DNA of 64,000 bases from Stenotrophomonas indicatrix (GCF_002750975.1 NZ_PEJS01000001.1:558001-622000), one strand, 5' to 3'; numbered from the stretch's first letter, positions 15,817 through 23,978 are shown. The notes: generated by a model not told the origin, from the letters alone. A program made the numbers and translations.

Positions 15817-16506
15817 TCAGGTTGCGGTGGAGAAGCGGTAACCGGCGCCGCGCACGGTCTGCACCATGTTCTCGGCGTTGAACGGTTCCAGCGTCTTGCG
15901 CAGGCGGCGGATATGCACGTCGATGGTGCGTTCTTCCACATACACGCTGCCGCCCCACACGTGGTCCAGCAACTGCGCGCGGGTATACACGCGCTCCGGG
16001 TGGGTCATGAAGAAGTGCAGCAGGCGGTACTCGGTCGGGCCGATCGGCACCGGCTGGTCGTTGGCGAACACGCGATGGGCCGCACCGTCGATGCGGATCG
16101 CACCCACCGCCACGCTGCCGTCCTCGTCATCGTCGCGGGCGCGGCGCATGACCGCGCGGATACGCGCCAGCAGTTCGCGCGCCGAGAACGGCTTGACCAC
16201 GTAGTCGTCGACACCGGCTTCGAGGCCGCCGACGCGGTCGTTCTCTTCGCCGCGCGCGGTCAGCATGATGATCGGCACTTCGCGGGTGAGGGTTTCCTTG
16301 CGCCAGCGCCGGGCCAGGTCCAGGCCGCTGGTGCCGGGCAGCATCCAGTCCAGCAGGATCAGGTCGGGGACGCGGTCGGCGATGGCGGTCTGGGCCTCGC
16401 GGGCGTCACCGGCGTGGACAGGTTCGTAATCGCCCTTGCGAAGGGCGAAGGCGACCATTTCGCGGATCGCGGGCTCGTCATCGACGATCAGGATGCGTTT
16501 CTGCAC
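15817..16506 (-). CDS. phoB: Phosphate regulon response regulator
   Basis: This 229-residue OmpR/PhoB-family regulator has a receiver domain (acidic pair Asp9-Asp10, phosphoacceptor Asp53 in LLDWMLPG, conserved Lys in VVKPF). Its C-terminal winged helix (about 130-226) contains EYRLLHFFMTHPERVYTRAQ. PhoB activates phosphate starvation genes by binding Pho boxes. A Pho-box-like pair of direct repeats 49 bp before its start codon suggests autoregulation. phoR follows downstream on the same strand. Confidence 0.95.
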   Translation of the reverse strand: MQKRILIVDDEPAIREMVAFALRKGDYEPVHAGDAREAQTAIADRVPDLILLDWMLPGTSGLDLARRWRKETLTREVPIIMLTARGEENDRVGGLEAGVDDYVVKPFSARELLARIRAVMRRARDDDEDGSVAVGAIRIDGAAHRVFANDQPVPIGPTEYRLLHFFMTHPERVYTRAQLLDHVWGGSVYVEERTIDVHIRRLRKTLEPFNAENMVQTVRGAGYRFSTAT

Positions 16507-16554
16507 GAGGGCACCGTAGGGCTCAGTTACTGGAGTGGTGCCAGTAGACTACGG

Positions 16555-16576
16555 TTTGATGACATGTTTGTGACTG
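16555..16576 (-). promoter_or_regulatory. Candidate Pho box upstream of phoB
   Basis: On the minus strand two 11-bp direct repeats stand side by side: CAGTCACAAAC and ATGTCATCAAA. Both fit the PhoB half-site form (TGTCA-like core followed by an A-rich tail). The site is 49-70 bp before the phoB start codon, a position suited to autoactivation. Confidence 0.6.
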
Positions 16577-16622
16577 CCTGGCCGGCATCTGGCATTGCTG
16601 CCATCTGCCGGTCATGCCGCAC

Positions 16623-18269
16623 TCAGCGGCGGTCCAGATCCGGGTCCTGCACGCCCTGCCGGCGCAGCTCGAGCACGGTGGGCGTGATCGACTCGATCCG
16701 CGCATCCACCCGGGCCCGACCGACATAGTCCAGCGCGGGGTTGCGCTTGAGTGCCTGCAGCTGCATCAGGGCCTGTTCCGGACGCCCGCCCAGGAACGCC
16801 GCCTCGGCATAGGCCTCGCTGGCGCGGACACTGTCGCCGGCCAGTTCACTGGCGCGGGCGTAGCGCTGCTGGAAGACCGGATCGTTACCGCTTTGCGACA
16901 GCAGGGGGCGCAGCATCGCCTGCGCGCGCTGGCCCGCGGCCTGGCCTCCTTGCTCGTTCAGGATCTCGGCGTAGGTCAGGGCCACCGGCCGGCTGTTGGG
17001 GTGTTCGTGCAGCAGCTGCTCGAAGCGCGCATTGGCCTGGGTGGATTGGCCGGTGCGCGACTCCGCTTCGGCCAGGGCCAGGGCGACCCACAGGCTGTCC
17101 GGGTGGGTCTTCAGCAGGTCGGTGAGGGTCTGCCGGGCCTGGCTGGCACCGCTGCGGCCACCGCGCATCGTGGCCAGCGCCTGGCCATAGCGCTGGGCGT
17201 CATCCAGACCGTCCTTCTGCCTGCGCGCAAGATCGGTGTACTCGCGTTGCAGGTCGGCCGGGCTGTCGGCGCTGAGCACGCGCAGGCGCTCACGGGCCCA
17301 GTTGAAATCGCCACTGGCGCCGCGGCTGAGCTGGCCGATCGGAACCCGCAGCACGCTGCCGGGCAGCAGCGGGTTGATGCCGCGCAGCAGCGGATCGCCC
17401 AGGGTCGGGTCGGCGGGATCCACTCGCTCCTTGCGCTCGCCGTTGGGCGTGCGCGTGGTCAGCAGCACCGTGTCCTTCTTCATCTGTTCGGCGCGGGCCT
17501 TGGCCTCGCTGATGCGGGTGGTGTTGACCGGGTGGGTGCGCAGGAAGTCGGGAACGCTGTAGCCGCCATCGTTGCCGCGCATCGCCGAGGACATGCGTTC
17601 GAAGAAGCCGGCCATCGCATCCACGTCGTAGCCGCTGCGGGACAGCGTGCGGATGCCCAGCCGGTCGGCCTCCGATTCGTTGGAGCGGGTGTAGTCGATC
17701 TGCCGTTGCTGCATCAGGCCCATGCCCGAGCTGATCGCGGCCATGGTCGCGTTGCCCGAGGACGAACTGTTGCTGGCCTGGGCGGCAACCACCGCCGCCA
17801 GCATCCCCAGCAGGATCGGGATCTGGTCGCGCTGGGCGCGCTCGACCCCGCGCAGCACGTGCTGCTGGGTGACGTGGGCGATTTCGTGCGACAGCACCGC
17901 CGCCACCTCGTCCTCGCGCTCGGCCGTCAGCACCAGGCCGGCATTGACGCCGATGTAGCCGCCGAGGGTGGCGAAGGCATTGATCTGGCGGTCCTTCATC
18001 ACGAAGAACGTGTAGGGCTGGCGTGGCTGGTCACTGTTGGATCCGAGGCGGGTGCCCATGGTCTGCAGCCAGTCGTTGACCAGGGGATCGTCCAGCAGGT
18101 AGCCATAGTTGCGCAGTTCGCGCAGCATCATCGCGCCGTACTCGGCCTGCCGGGCCGGGGTCAGCAGTTCGCCCGCCGAGGAGCCGATGTCCGGCAGCTT
18201 CTCCTGGGCCTGCGCCAGCGGGGCGGCCAGGGCCAGGGTCAGGGCAGCGGTGAGCAGCAGGGGTCGCAA
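16623..18269 (-). CDS. bepA: Periplasmic M48 metalloprotease/chaperone, BepA-like
   Basis: With the TTG start at 18269 the protein has 548 residues. It has a good signal peptide (RPLLLTAALTLALAAPLAQAQ) and GAGGA eight bases upstream. An in-frame ATG at 18323 would add 18 residues but has no clear ribosome site. The M48 motif HEIAH (His128, Glu129, His132) is followed by a second zinc-ligand region ESEAD. The C-terminal third is TPR-like helical repeats. E. coli BepA (YfgC) guards outer membrane assembly, helping LptD maturation and degrading stalled Bam substrates in the periplasm. Similarity of layout supports the same role here. It is encoded upstream of phoB on the same strand and diverges from grxC. 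Confidence 0.82.
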   Translation of the reverse strand: MRPLLLTAALTLALAAPLAQAQEKLPDIGSSAGELLTPARQAEYGAMMLRELRNYGYLLDDPLVNDWLQTMGTRLGSNSDQPRQPYTFFVMKDRQINAFATLGGYIGVNAGLVLTAEREDEVAAVLSHEIAHVTQQHVLRGVERAQRDQIPILLGMLAAVVAAQASNSSSSGNATMAAISSGMGLMQQRQIDYTRSNESEADRLGIRTLSRSGYDVDAMAGFFERMSSAMRGNDGGYSVPDFLRTHPVNTTRISEAKARAEQMKKDTVLLTTRTPNGERKERVDPADPTLGDPLLRGINPLLPGSVLRVPIGQLSRGASGDFNWARERLRVLSADSPADLQREYTDLARRQKDGLDDAQRYGQALATMRGGRSGASQARQTLTDLLKTHPDSLWVALALAEAESRTGQSTQANARFEQLLHEHPNSRPVALTYAEILNEQGGQAAGQRAQAMLRPLLSQSGNDPVFQQRYARASELAGDSVRASEAYAEAAFLGGRPEQALMQLQALKRNPALDYVGRARVDARIESITPTVLELRRQGVQDPDLDRR

Positions 18270-18415
18270 GCGGTCGGTCCTCGGGCAGGGTCGGCCCAGC
18301 GTGGCAGGGCAGGGGGCAACCATTCGTTAATCAATCCACAGTGTTGCGGGCGTGGCGTGGAAATTCCAGCGCACCGGTACCATATATGGACCGTCGATCC
18401 ATCGTGGAGTTTCCC

Positions 18416-18706
18416 GTGACAGCCCAGTCCGCCGGCGCTACCCCCGCCATCACCATCTATTCCACCGCCGTCTGCCCGTACTGCGTGGCCGCCAAGAACT
18501 TCCTCAAGAGCAAGGGCCAGCAATGGACCGAGGTCCGCATCGACCTGGACCCGGTCGAGCGCGAGAAGATGATGGCCAAGACCCGACGCACCAGCGTCCC
18601 GCAGATCTTCGTGGGCGACGTCCACGTGGGCGGCTACGACGACATGATGGCCCTGCATCGTGAAGGCAAGCTCGAGCCGCTGCTGGCCGGGCAGGGCCAG
18701 GCATGA
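18416..18706 (+). CDS. grxC: Glutaredoxin 3
   Basis: This 96-residue class I glutaredoxin has the dithiol active site CPYC at Cys20-Cys23, the TSVPQIFVG cis-proline segment and the GGYDD glutathione-binding turn. It reduces disulfides and glutathionylated proteins with GSH. The chosen start is GTG 18416, preceded by TGGAG; the longer frame from 18341 adds 25 residues that match no glutaredoxin. Its last codons overlap the start of the next gene (ATGA at 18703), so the two are translationally coupled. Confidence 0.9.
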   Translation: MTAQSAGATPAITIYSTAVCPYCVAAKNFLKSKGQQWTEVRIDLDPVEREKMMAKTRRTSVPQIFVGDVHVGGYDDMMALHREGKLEPLLAGQGQA

Positions 18707-19095
18707 GCGCGGCCGACGACGGCAGCAAGGACCGGATCGCCGAGTTCACCGACTTCCGCAAGCGCATGAATGAACGCATCCTGGGCGAGCCGAACCAGGT
18801 GGTGCGCCGCTTCTTCGCCCTGGATACGCAGACCTACCAGGCCGGCGCGCTGGACGTGAAGACCAAGGAGCTGCTGGGCCTGGTGGCCTCGATGGTGCTG
18901 CGCTGCGACGACTGCATCAGCTACCACGTGGCCCAGTGCAAGGACGCCGGCGTCACCCGTGAGGAGTTCTTCGAGACCTTCTCGGTAGGCCTGGTGGTCG
19001 GCGGCTCGATCGTGATCCCGCACCTGCGCCGCGCGGTGGACTTCCTCGACCAGCTCGAAGGTGGCGCCGCCGCCCCGGCAGCGCACGAGCACTGA
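18703..19095 (+). CDS. Carboxymuconolactone decarboxylase (AhpD-like) family protein
   Basis: This 130-residue protein has the AhpD-like fold core: TKELLGLVASMVLRCDDC at about 54-71, with a CxxC pair (Cys68, Cys71) and His75 in CISYH. Members use this redox-active pair in alkylhydroperoxidase-type disulfide chemistry. The overlap with grxC suggests a shared thiol redox role, which is inference. There is no signal peptide. A repeat-filled gap follows. Confidence 0.85.
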   Translation: MSAADDGSKDRIAEFTDFRKRMNERILGEPNQVVRRFFALDTQTYQAGALDVKTKELLGLVASMVLRCDDCISYHVAQCKDAGVTREEFFETFSVGLVVGGSIVIPHLRRAVDFLDQLEGGAAAPAAHEH

Positions 19096-19126
19096 GCCCG
19101 GCCGCTACCGTGAACCGGGCCCTCTG

Positions 19127-19198
19127 GTAGTGCCGGCCGCTGGCCGGCATCTGGTGGAGCCAAATCGGCGGAGGTTGCCGGCCAGCGGCCAGCACTAC
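19127..19198. repeat. SMAG inverted dimer (GTAGTGCCGGCC form)
   Basis: GTAGTGCCGGCCGCTGGCC lies on the left and its near-complement, ending CACTAC, on the right, separated by about 26 bp. Together they make a large cruciform downstream of the AhpD-like gene. Confidence 0.75.
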
Positions 19199-19236
19199 CC
19201 GCGATCTTCCAGCCCAGGAGCCTTGCTCGTTCGCAG

Positions 19237-19300
19237 GTAGCGCCGGGCCATGCCCGGCGGGCACCTGAACGAAAGGCCGCCGGGCATGGCCCGGCGCTAC
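19237..19300. repeat. SMAG inverted dimer (GTAGCGCCGGGC form)
   Basis: GTAGCGCCGGGCCATGCCCG at the left is mirrored by a unit ending GGCGCTAC at the right. A 20-bp direct repeat containing GCGATCTTCCAGCCCAGG flanks it at about 19198 and 19326. Confidence 0.75.
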
Positions 19301-19345
19301 CGATGACGTACATCGGGGCCTTCTCCGCGATCTTCCAGCCCAGGG

Positions 19346-19386
19346 CCCCCTTGTTGTTAAAGGGGGCGCGCCGAAGGCGCGGGGAT
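19346..19386. repeat. GCCCCCTTG...AAGGGGGC repeat
   Basis: This is a short hairpin, GCCCCCTT/AAGGGGGC, followed by GCGCCGAAGGCGC and GGGGAT. The same two-hairpin module forms part of the tRNA-Lys repeat at 25838, so it is a dispersed repeat component. Confidence 0.6.
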
Positions 19387-19410
19387 AAGGAGGAATGCGC
19401 GGGCAATTCT

Positions 19411-19466
19411 GCCTGAGCCGGGGACTGGGACCATGGTCTATTTGGGACCTCGGCCCCGGCTCAGGC
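19411..19466 (+). promoter_or_regulatory. Long imperfect palindrome in the isocitrate dehydrogenase leader
   Basis: Perfect 13-bp arms, GCCTGAGCCGGGG and its complement (19454-19466), extend imperfectly inward. A CATAAT hexamer at 19466-19471 could be a -10 box, placing the palindrome over the -35 region as an operator. Alternatively it ends transcription arriving from upstream. Confidence 0.4.
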
Positions 19467-19550
19467 ATAATTGCGGGTGAAACTTCCTTTGCGCCGGCGT
19501 TTCCGGGCACGTCCGGACGGCGTTTTTCCCCCTGTTCGGAACATCGATCA

Positions 19551-20555
19551 ATGACGCAGAAAATTACGGTCATCCGCGGCGACGGCATTGGCCCGGAAAT
19601 CATGGACGCCACCCTGTTCGTGCTCGACCAGCTCAACACTGGCCTGGAGTACGAAGACGCCGACGCCGGCCTGGTGGCCCTGGAGAAGCACGGCGATCTG
19701 ATGCCGGCGGTGACCCTGGAATCGATCGCGCGCAACAAGGTCGCGCTGAAGAGCCCGCTGACCACGCCGGTTGGTGGCGGCTTCACCTCGATCAACGTCA
19801 GCCTGCGCCGCCACTTCGACCTGTACGCCAACGTGCGTCCGGCCCACACCTTCCCGAACACCAAGTCGCGTTTCGATAACGTCGACCTGATCACCGTTCG
19901 TGAGAACACCGAAGGTGCGTACCTGGCCGAAGGCCAGGAAGTGTCGGCCGACGGCGAGACCGCTTTCTCCGGCACCCGCATCACCCGCAAGGGCTCCGAG
20001 CGCATCGTGCGTTACGCCTTCGAGCTGGCCCGCAGTGTCGGCCGCAAGAAGGTCACCGCCGTGCACAAGGCCAACATCATCAAGTCGACCTCGGGCCTGT
20101 TCCTGGCCGTGGCGCGCGAAGTCGCCGCGCAGTACCCGGACATCGAGTTCCAGGAAATGATCGTCGACAACTGCTGCATGCAGCTGGTGATGCGTCCGGA
20201 ACAGTTCGATGTGATCGTCACCACCAACCTGTTCGGTGACATCATTTCCGACCTGTGCGCCGGTCTGGTCGGTGGCCTGGGCCTGGCCCCGGGCGCCAAC
20301 ATCGGCAAGGACGCGGCGATCTTCGAAGCCGTGCACGGCACCGCGCCGGACATCGCCGGCCAGGGCAAGGCCAATCCGTGCGCCCTGCTGCTGGCGGCGG
20401 CTCAGATGCTCGACCACGTCGGCCAGCCGGAAAACGCCGAGCGCCTGCGCAAGGCCATCGTCGCCACGATGGAAGCCAAGGATTCGCTGACCGGCGACCT
20501 CGGCGGCACCGGCAACACGATGGGCTTCGCCAAGGCGATCGCCAGCCGCCTGTAA
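19551..20555 (+). CDS. icd: NAD-dependent isocitrate dehydrogenase
   Basis: This 334-residue beta-decarboxylating dehydrogenase starts TQKITVIRGDGIGPEIMDA and contains the substrate loop TENTEGAY form (VRENTEGAYL). It also has NIIKSTSG, the metal-binding NLFGDIISD and GSAPDIAG-like VHGTAPDIAGQ. It is much shorter than NADP-type E. coli Icd and matches the NAD-specific homotetrameric enzymes described in Xanthomonas. It converts isocitrate to 2-oxoglutarate in the TCA cycle. The ATG at 19551 is the conserved start; the longer frame from 19395 crosses the palindromic leader. Homoisocitrate or isopropylmalate dehydrogenase are related alternatives, but the NTEG loop favours isocitrate. Confidence 0.88.
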   Translation: MTQKITVIRGDGIGPEIMDATLFVLDQLNTGLEYEDADAGLVALEKHGDLMPAVTLESIARNKVALKSPLTTPVGGGFTSINVSLRRHFDLYANVRPAHTFPNTKSRFDNVDLITVRENTEGAYLAEGQEVSADGETAFSGTRITRKGSERIVRYAFELARSVGRKKVTAVHKANIIKSTSGLFLAVAREVAAQYPDIEFQEMIVDNCCMQLVMRPEQFDVIVTTNLFGDIISDLCAGLVGGLGLAPGANIGKDAAIFEAVHGTAPDIAGQGKANPCALLLAAAQMLDHVGQPENAERLRKAIVATMEAKDSLTGDLGGTGNTMGFAKAIASRL

Positions 20556-20584
20556 GCGGCGGCTCGACTCCGATTGGATCCACA

Positions 20585-20612
20585 GCGGGGCGCCTTCGGG
20601 CGCCCCGCTGCG
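20585..20612 (+). terminator. Terminator after isocitrate dehydrogenase
   Basis: Stem GCGGGGCGCC/GGCGCCCCGC with a TTCG tetraloop is followed by TGCGTTT. The hairpin is strong but the U-tract is poor. Confidence 0.7.
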
Positions 20613-20625
20613 TTTCACCGGCCAG

Positions 20626-20647
20626 CAGATCCACGCCATGCGTGGAT
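20626..20647. repeat. SMAG palindrome
   Basis: ATCCACGC-CAT-GCGTGGAT preceded by CAG instead of GTAG; a single unit. Confidence 0.65.
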
Positions 20648-20771
20648 GGCGGCATCTCCAAGGAAAATGATCTGTGCGAAAACCGCACAGATTGTGTGCT
20701 CAACGGCGGCTGGTTCGTGCATTCAATGCTCCTCATCCTGTGCCCACTTTCCACCGCACAGGAGCTTGACC

Positions 20772-21515
20772 ATGAACCTCACTGCTTTCGGCCTGGCCGG
20801 CCTGATCGGCATGGCTGCCACCACCCCGGTTGTCGCCGCCGAGCCGGTCCACCCCACCATCCGCCATATGGCCGGCGCTGCGGCTGCCACCTCGCTCGAC
20901 GCAGCGAAGACGGCCGTGCTGGTGATCGACTTCCAGAACGAGTACTTCGACGCCAGCGCCGCGTCCGGTTTCGCCGGTGGTCGCATGGTCATTCCCGATG
21001 GTGTAGCGGCCCTGCGGCAGACGCGTCGTGTGGTCGACTTCGCTGATGCCAACGGCATCCGCGTGATCCATGTGCAGCACGTACTGCCGGCAGGCGCGCC
21101 GCTGTTTGCAGAAGGCAGTGTCAACGCCGCATTCCACCGTGACATGCAACCGCGCAAGGGCGAGACCGTGGTGCAGAAGGACAACGTCAGCGTGTTCGCC
21201 GGTACCTCGGCAGCGGCCCTGGACAAGGTGTTGAAGGATGCCGGTATCGACGCCCTGATCGTCACCGGGCTGCAGACCCACGCCTGCGTTGCCGGTGCTG
21301 CACGCGATGCTGCTGCGGCGCCGCGCGGCTATCGGGTGATCGTGGCTTCCGATGCCTCTGCCAGCCGTGATCTTGATCTGGCCAATGGCGGGACCATCGG
21401 CCATCGCGCATTGCATGAGGCGTCGCTGGCGCAGATCGAGGATGCCTTTGGCGATGTGATGACCACCTCGGCGATTCTGGCCCTGCCGGTGCGCAAGGCA
21501 GGCAACGGCACTTGA
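20772..21515 (+). CDS. Exported isochorismatase-like cysteine hydrolase
   Basis: This 247-residue protein starts with a cleavable signal peptide (NLTAFGLAGLIGMAATTPVVAA). An isochorismatase fold follows. The catalytic triad is readable: Asp in VLVIDFQNEYFD (near 55), Lys in VVQKDNVSVF (near 136), and the nucleophile Cys in GLQTHACVAGAARDA (near 169). Such enzymes hydrolyse C-N or vinyl-ether bonds (nicotinamidase, carbamoylases, isochorismatase). The substrate is unknown. Export to the periplasm is unusual for the family. ATG 20772 follows AGGAG; the longer frame from 20574 lacks a leader. A LysR gene follows 53 bp downstream in the same direction and might control it. Confidence 0.82.
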   Translation: MNLTAFGLAGLIGMAATTPVVAAEPVHPTIRHMAGAAAATSLDAAKTAVLVIDFQNEYFDASAASGFAGGRMVIPDGVAALRQTRRVVDFADANGIRVIHVQHVLPAGAPLFAEGSVNAAFHRDMQPRKGETVVQKDNVSVFAGTSAAALDKVLKDAGIDALIVTGLQTHACVAGAARDAAAAPRGYRVIVASDASASRDLDLANGGTIGHRALHEASLAQIEDAFGDVMTTSAILALPVRKAGNGT

Positions 21516-21568
21516 TAAGCTGGCGGGGTCCGCAGCCTGCGGGCCCCGCCGACTGGAGCGCGCTGCCG

Positions 21569-22477
21569 ATGGACCATTTCGCCGCCCTGCGAGCCCTGCG
21601 CGCGATCGTCGACGCCGGCAGTTTCACTGCCGCCGCCGAGCGGCTGGGTACCACCCATTCGGCGATGTCGCGGCAGTTGCGTCAACTTGAAGAGCACCTG
21701 CAGGTGCGGCTGCTGGATCGCAACAGCCGGCGGCTGTCGTTGACCGAGGCCGGGCGCGACTACTACCGCGAGGCGGTGGCGCTGCTTGACCGGCTGGAGG
21801 CCGCCGATGACCGTGCGCGGGCCGGCCAGGCCCAGCCCAGCGGGCGCGTGCGGGTCAGCGTGCCGCAGGTGGTCGCCAGCCAGGAGCTGCCGCATTGGCT
21901 GCCTGGCTTCCTGGCGCGCTATCCGCAGGTTGCGCTGGAACTGTCGGCCGACGATCAGCTGGTCGATGTGGTCGGCGGGGGCTTCGACCTCGCCCTGCGC
22001 ATCGCACCGTCCCTGCCTGACAGTCAGCTGGTCGCCCGTGAACTGGCGCGATGCCCGCGCATCCTGGTTGCGGCACCGGCGTACCTCGCCCGGCAGGGAC
22101 TGCCTCGACAGGTGGCCGACCTGCAGAACCACACCTTGTTGGGGTTCAACCCTGTTGCGGCGATGACGCCGTGGCAGCTGCACGGACCGCGCGGTGTCAT
22201 CGCCAGCGTGGAAGCAGGCCAACGACTGCGCGTGGACGCCACGCCGGCACTGTATGCGGCCGTGCTGGCCGGGATGGGCATCAGTCTGTTCACCGCGCTT
22301 ACGGTGCAGGAAGATCTTCGCGCCGGCCGCTTGATCCGCGTGCTTCCCAGCTGGCACGGTGGCACGCGCTGCTATTTCGCGCTGTATCCCCATGCGCGTG
22401 CGCTGGCGCCGAAGGTGCGCGCGCTGGTCGATCATCTCGCCACGCATTACGCTGCAGCGTCGGGTGCGGCAGGGTAA
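21569..22477 (+). CDS. LysR-family transcriptional regulator
   Basis: This 302-residue protein has the N-terminal winged helix-turn-helix of LysR regulators (FAALRALRAIVDAGSFTAAA and THSAMSRQLRQLEEHL, residues 3-60). A periplasmic-binding-like effector domain (about 90-290) follows. The pattern GRVRVSVPQVVA...LPGFLARYPQVALEL is typical of the CrgA/DmlR-like subgroup. The start ATG 21569 leaves out 19 upstream codons that overlap a GC-rich hairpin. It lies between the exported hydrolase and a TauE/SafE exporter, all on the plus strand. Regulation of one or both neighbours is plausible, though LysR targets are more often divergent. Confidence 0.87.
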   Translation: MDHFAALRALRAIVDAGSFTAAAERLGTTHSAMSRQLRQLEEHLQVRLLDRNSRRLSLTEAGRDYYREAVALLDRLEAADDRARAGQAQPSGRVRVSVPQVVASQELPHWLPGFLARYPQVALELSADDQLVDVVGGGFDLALRIAPSLPDSQLVARELARCPRILVAAPAYLARQGLPRQVADLQNHTLLGFNPVAAMTPWQLHGPRGVIASVEAGQRLRVDATPALYAAVLAGMGISLFTALTVQEDLRAGRLIRVLPSWHGGTRCYFALYPHARALAPKVRALVDHLATHYAAASGAAG

Positions 22478-22504
22478 GTCGCACGGCAGTGGTGAGGAGT
22501 GGGG

Positions 22505-23266
22505 ATGGAGCCGGTGTATCTGCTGGTCGCGCTGGGCGCGATCGTCGCGGGGTTCGTGCAGGGCCTGTCGGGATTCGCGTTCGGCATGGTCGCGATGTCG
22601 TTCTGGGCGTGGGGGCTGGATCCCCGGCTTGCGGCGACGCTGTCGGTGTTCGGCGCACTGGTCGGCCAGTTGCTGGCGGTATTCACCGTGCGCCGTGGCT
22701 TCAACCTGCGCCTGCTGCTGCCGTTCGTGCTCGGTGGGTTGGCGGGCATTCCGCTTGGCGTGCTGGTGCTGCCGCAGCTGGACATGGCCTGGTTCAAGGC
22801 GCTGTTGGGAGGTTTCCTGGCGCTGTGGTGCCCGGTGATGCTGATGGCGCGTTCGTTGCCACCGGTCACCGTTGGCGGCCGGTTCGGCGACGCGCTGGCC
22901 GGCATGGCCGGTGGTGTGCTCAGTGGCATCGGTGGCTTCGCCGGGCCGGTGCCGACCCTGTGGAGCACGTTGCGCGGCTTCGGCAAGGACGAGCAGCGCG
23001 CGGTCATCCAGAACTTCAATCTGGCGATGCTGGCGGTGACCATGGCCACCTATGTCGGTACCGGCATGGTCACCCGGCAGATGCTGCCGTACTTCGCCAT
23101 TGTCGCGCCGGCGATGCTGGTACCCACGCTGCTGGGGGCGAAGCTGTATATCGGTATCAGTGAGGCGCGTTTCCGGCAGATCGTCCTCGGCCTGCTGACC
23201 GCTTCCGGTGTGGCCATGCTGGCCTCGTCGCTGCCGTTGCTGCTGTCCCGTGGGGTGGCGGGATGA
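22505..23266 (+). CDS. TauE/SafE-family membrane exporter
   Basis: This 253-residue hydrophobic protein has about eight membrane segments in two repeated halves. Each half carries the family's glycine-rich motif: GFVQGLSGFAFGMVAMSFWA in the first, and GGVLSGIGGFAGPV in the second. The family moves sulfite, sulfoacetate or other organic anions across the inner membrane; the substrate is unknown. ATG 22505 follows GAGGAG five bases upstream, and a GTG at 22499 is less likely. It lies 27 bp after the LysR gene and converges with the flavin reductase gene 4 bp away. Confidence 0.83.
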   Translation: MEPVYLLVALGAIVAGFVQGLSGFAFGMVAMSFWAWGLDPRLAATLSVFGALVGQLLAVFTVRRGFNLRLLLPFVLGGLAGIPLGVLVLPQLDMAWFKALLGGFLALWCPVMLMARSLPPVTVGGRFGDALAGMAGGVLSGIGGFAGPVPTLWSTLRGFGKDEQRAVIQNFNLAMLAVTMATYVGTGMVTRQMLPYFAIVAPAMLVPTLLGAKLYIGISEARFRQIVLGLLTASGVAMLASSLPLLLSRGVAG

Positions 23267-23270
23267 GGGC

Positions 23271-23903
23271 TCAGGCGGGCCGCAGCATGCGGAAGCGTTG
23301 GTCGGCGGTGATCCGGAAGTAGTCGGCCGGTCCGCCACCGCGCAGGATGGTGTCGCTCGCTGCGGTGTCGTAGATGCCGTCGACGAGCAACCGCGTATCG
23401 ATATGCACGGCGACCACTTCTCCCAGTACCAGCCAGCCATTGGTGTCGTTACCGGCCGCGTCGCGCAGACGCACGATCTGCGTGCAGCGGCACTCCATGC
23501 TCACCGGGCTCTGCGCAACGCGCGGCGGTGCAACCTGCTCCGAGGCCAGTGGTGTCAGCCCGGCCAGGACGAACTCGTCCACGTCTGGCGCGACTGCGCG
23601 GCAGCTCTCGTTCATTGCCTGGGCCAGATCAAATGTGGCGAGGTTCCAGACGAACTCGCCGGTGGCTTCGATGTTGCGCAGCGAGTCCTTGCGGCCCTGG
23701 CTGCTGAAGCCAATGATCGGCGGCGTGTAGTTGAACGCGTTGAAGAAGCTGTAGGGCGCCAGGTTCACATTGCTGTCGGCATCACGACTGCAGATCCAAC
23801 CAATGGGTCGGGGGCCGATGATGGCGTTGAACGGATCGTGTGGCAGGCGATGGCCATCGGCCGGGCGATAGCTGTGGAAGCGGGGAGGGAGGGTGTCTGC
23901 CAT
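23271..23903 (-). CDS. Flavin reductase-like (FMN-binding split barrel) protein
   Basis: This 210-residue protein has the flavin-reductase-like domain pattern PFNAIIGPRPIGWICSRDAD (about 23-42) with NLAPYSFFNAFNYTPPIIGF, which binds FMN. WNLATFDLAQAMN and a C-terminal TILRGGGPADYFRI complete the fold. Members use NAD(P)H to reduce flavin for partner monooxygenases or act as FMN-binding redox proteins. No monooxygenase gene is adjacent, so the partner is unknown. It is a single gene, and its start is followed upstream by a REP and the terminator of the next minus-strand gene. Confidence 0.82.
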   Translation of the reverse strand: MADTLPPRFHSYRPADGHRLPHDPFNAIIGPRPIGWICSRDADSNVNLAPYSFFNAFNYTPPIIGFSSQGRKDSLRNIEATGEFVWNLATFDLAQAMNESCRAVAPDVDEFVLAGLTPLASEQVAPPRVAQSPVSMECRCTQIVRLRDAAGNDTNGWLVLGEVVAVHIDTRLLVDGIYDTAASDTILRGGGPADYFRITADQRFRMLRPA

Positions 23904-23922
23904 TGGGCGTGTCTCCGCGGGA

Positions 23923-23943
23923 GTCGAGCGTGCTCGACGCTAC
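23923..23943. repeat. REP palindrome (GTCGAGCGTGCTCGAC-CTAC form)
   Basis: GTCGAGC/GCTCGAC hairpin followed by GCTAC. A paired version of the same sequence lies at 60139-60195. Confidence 0.65.
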
Positions 23944-23978
23944 AAAAAAAGGCCGCGATCCCGACGGACCGCGGCCTT
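23944..23978 (-). terminator. Terminator of the BI-1 family gene
   Basis: On the minus strand AAGGCCGCGG and its near complement form a stem followed by seven Ts, 23 bp after the stop codon. Confidence 0.87.
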
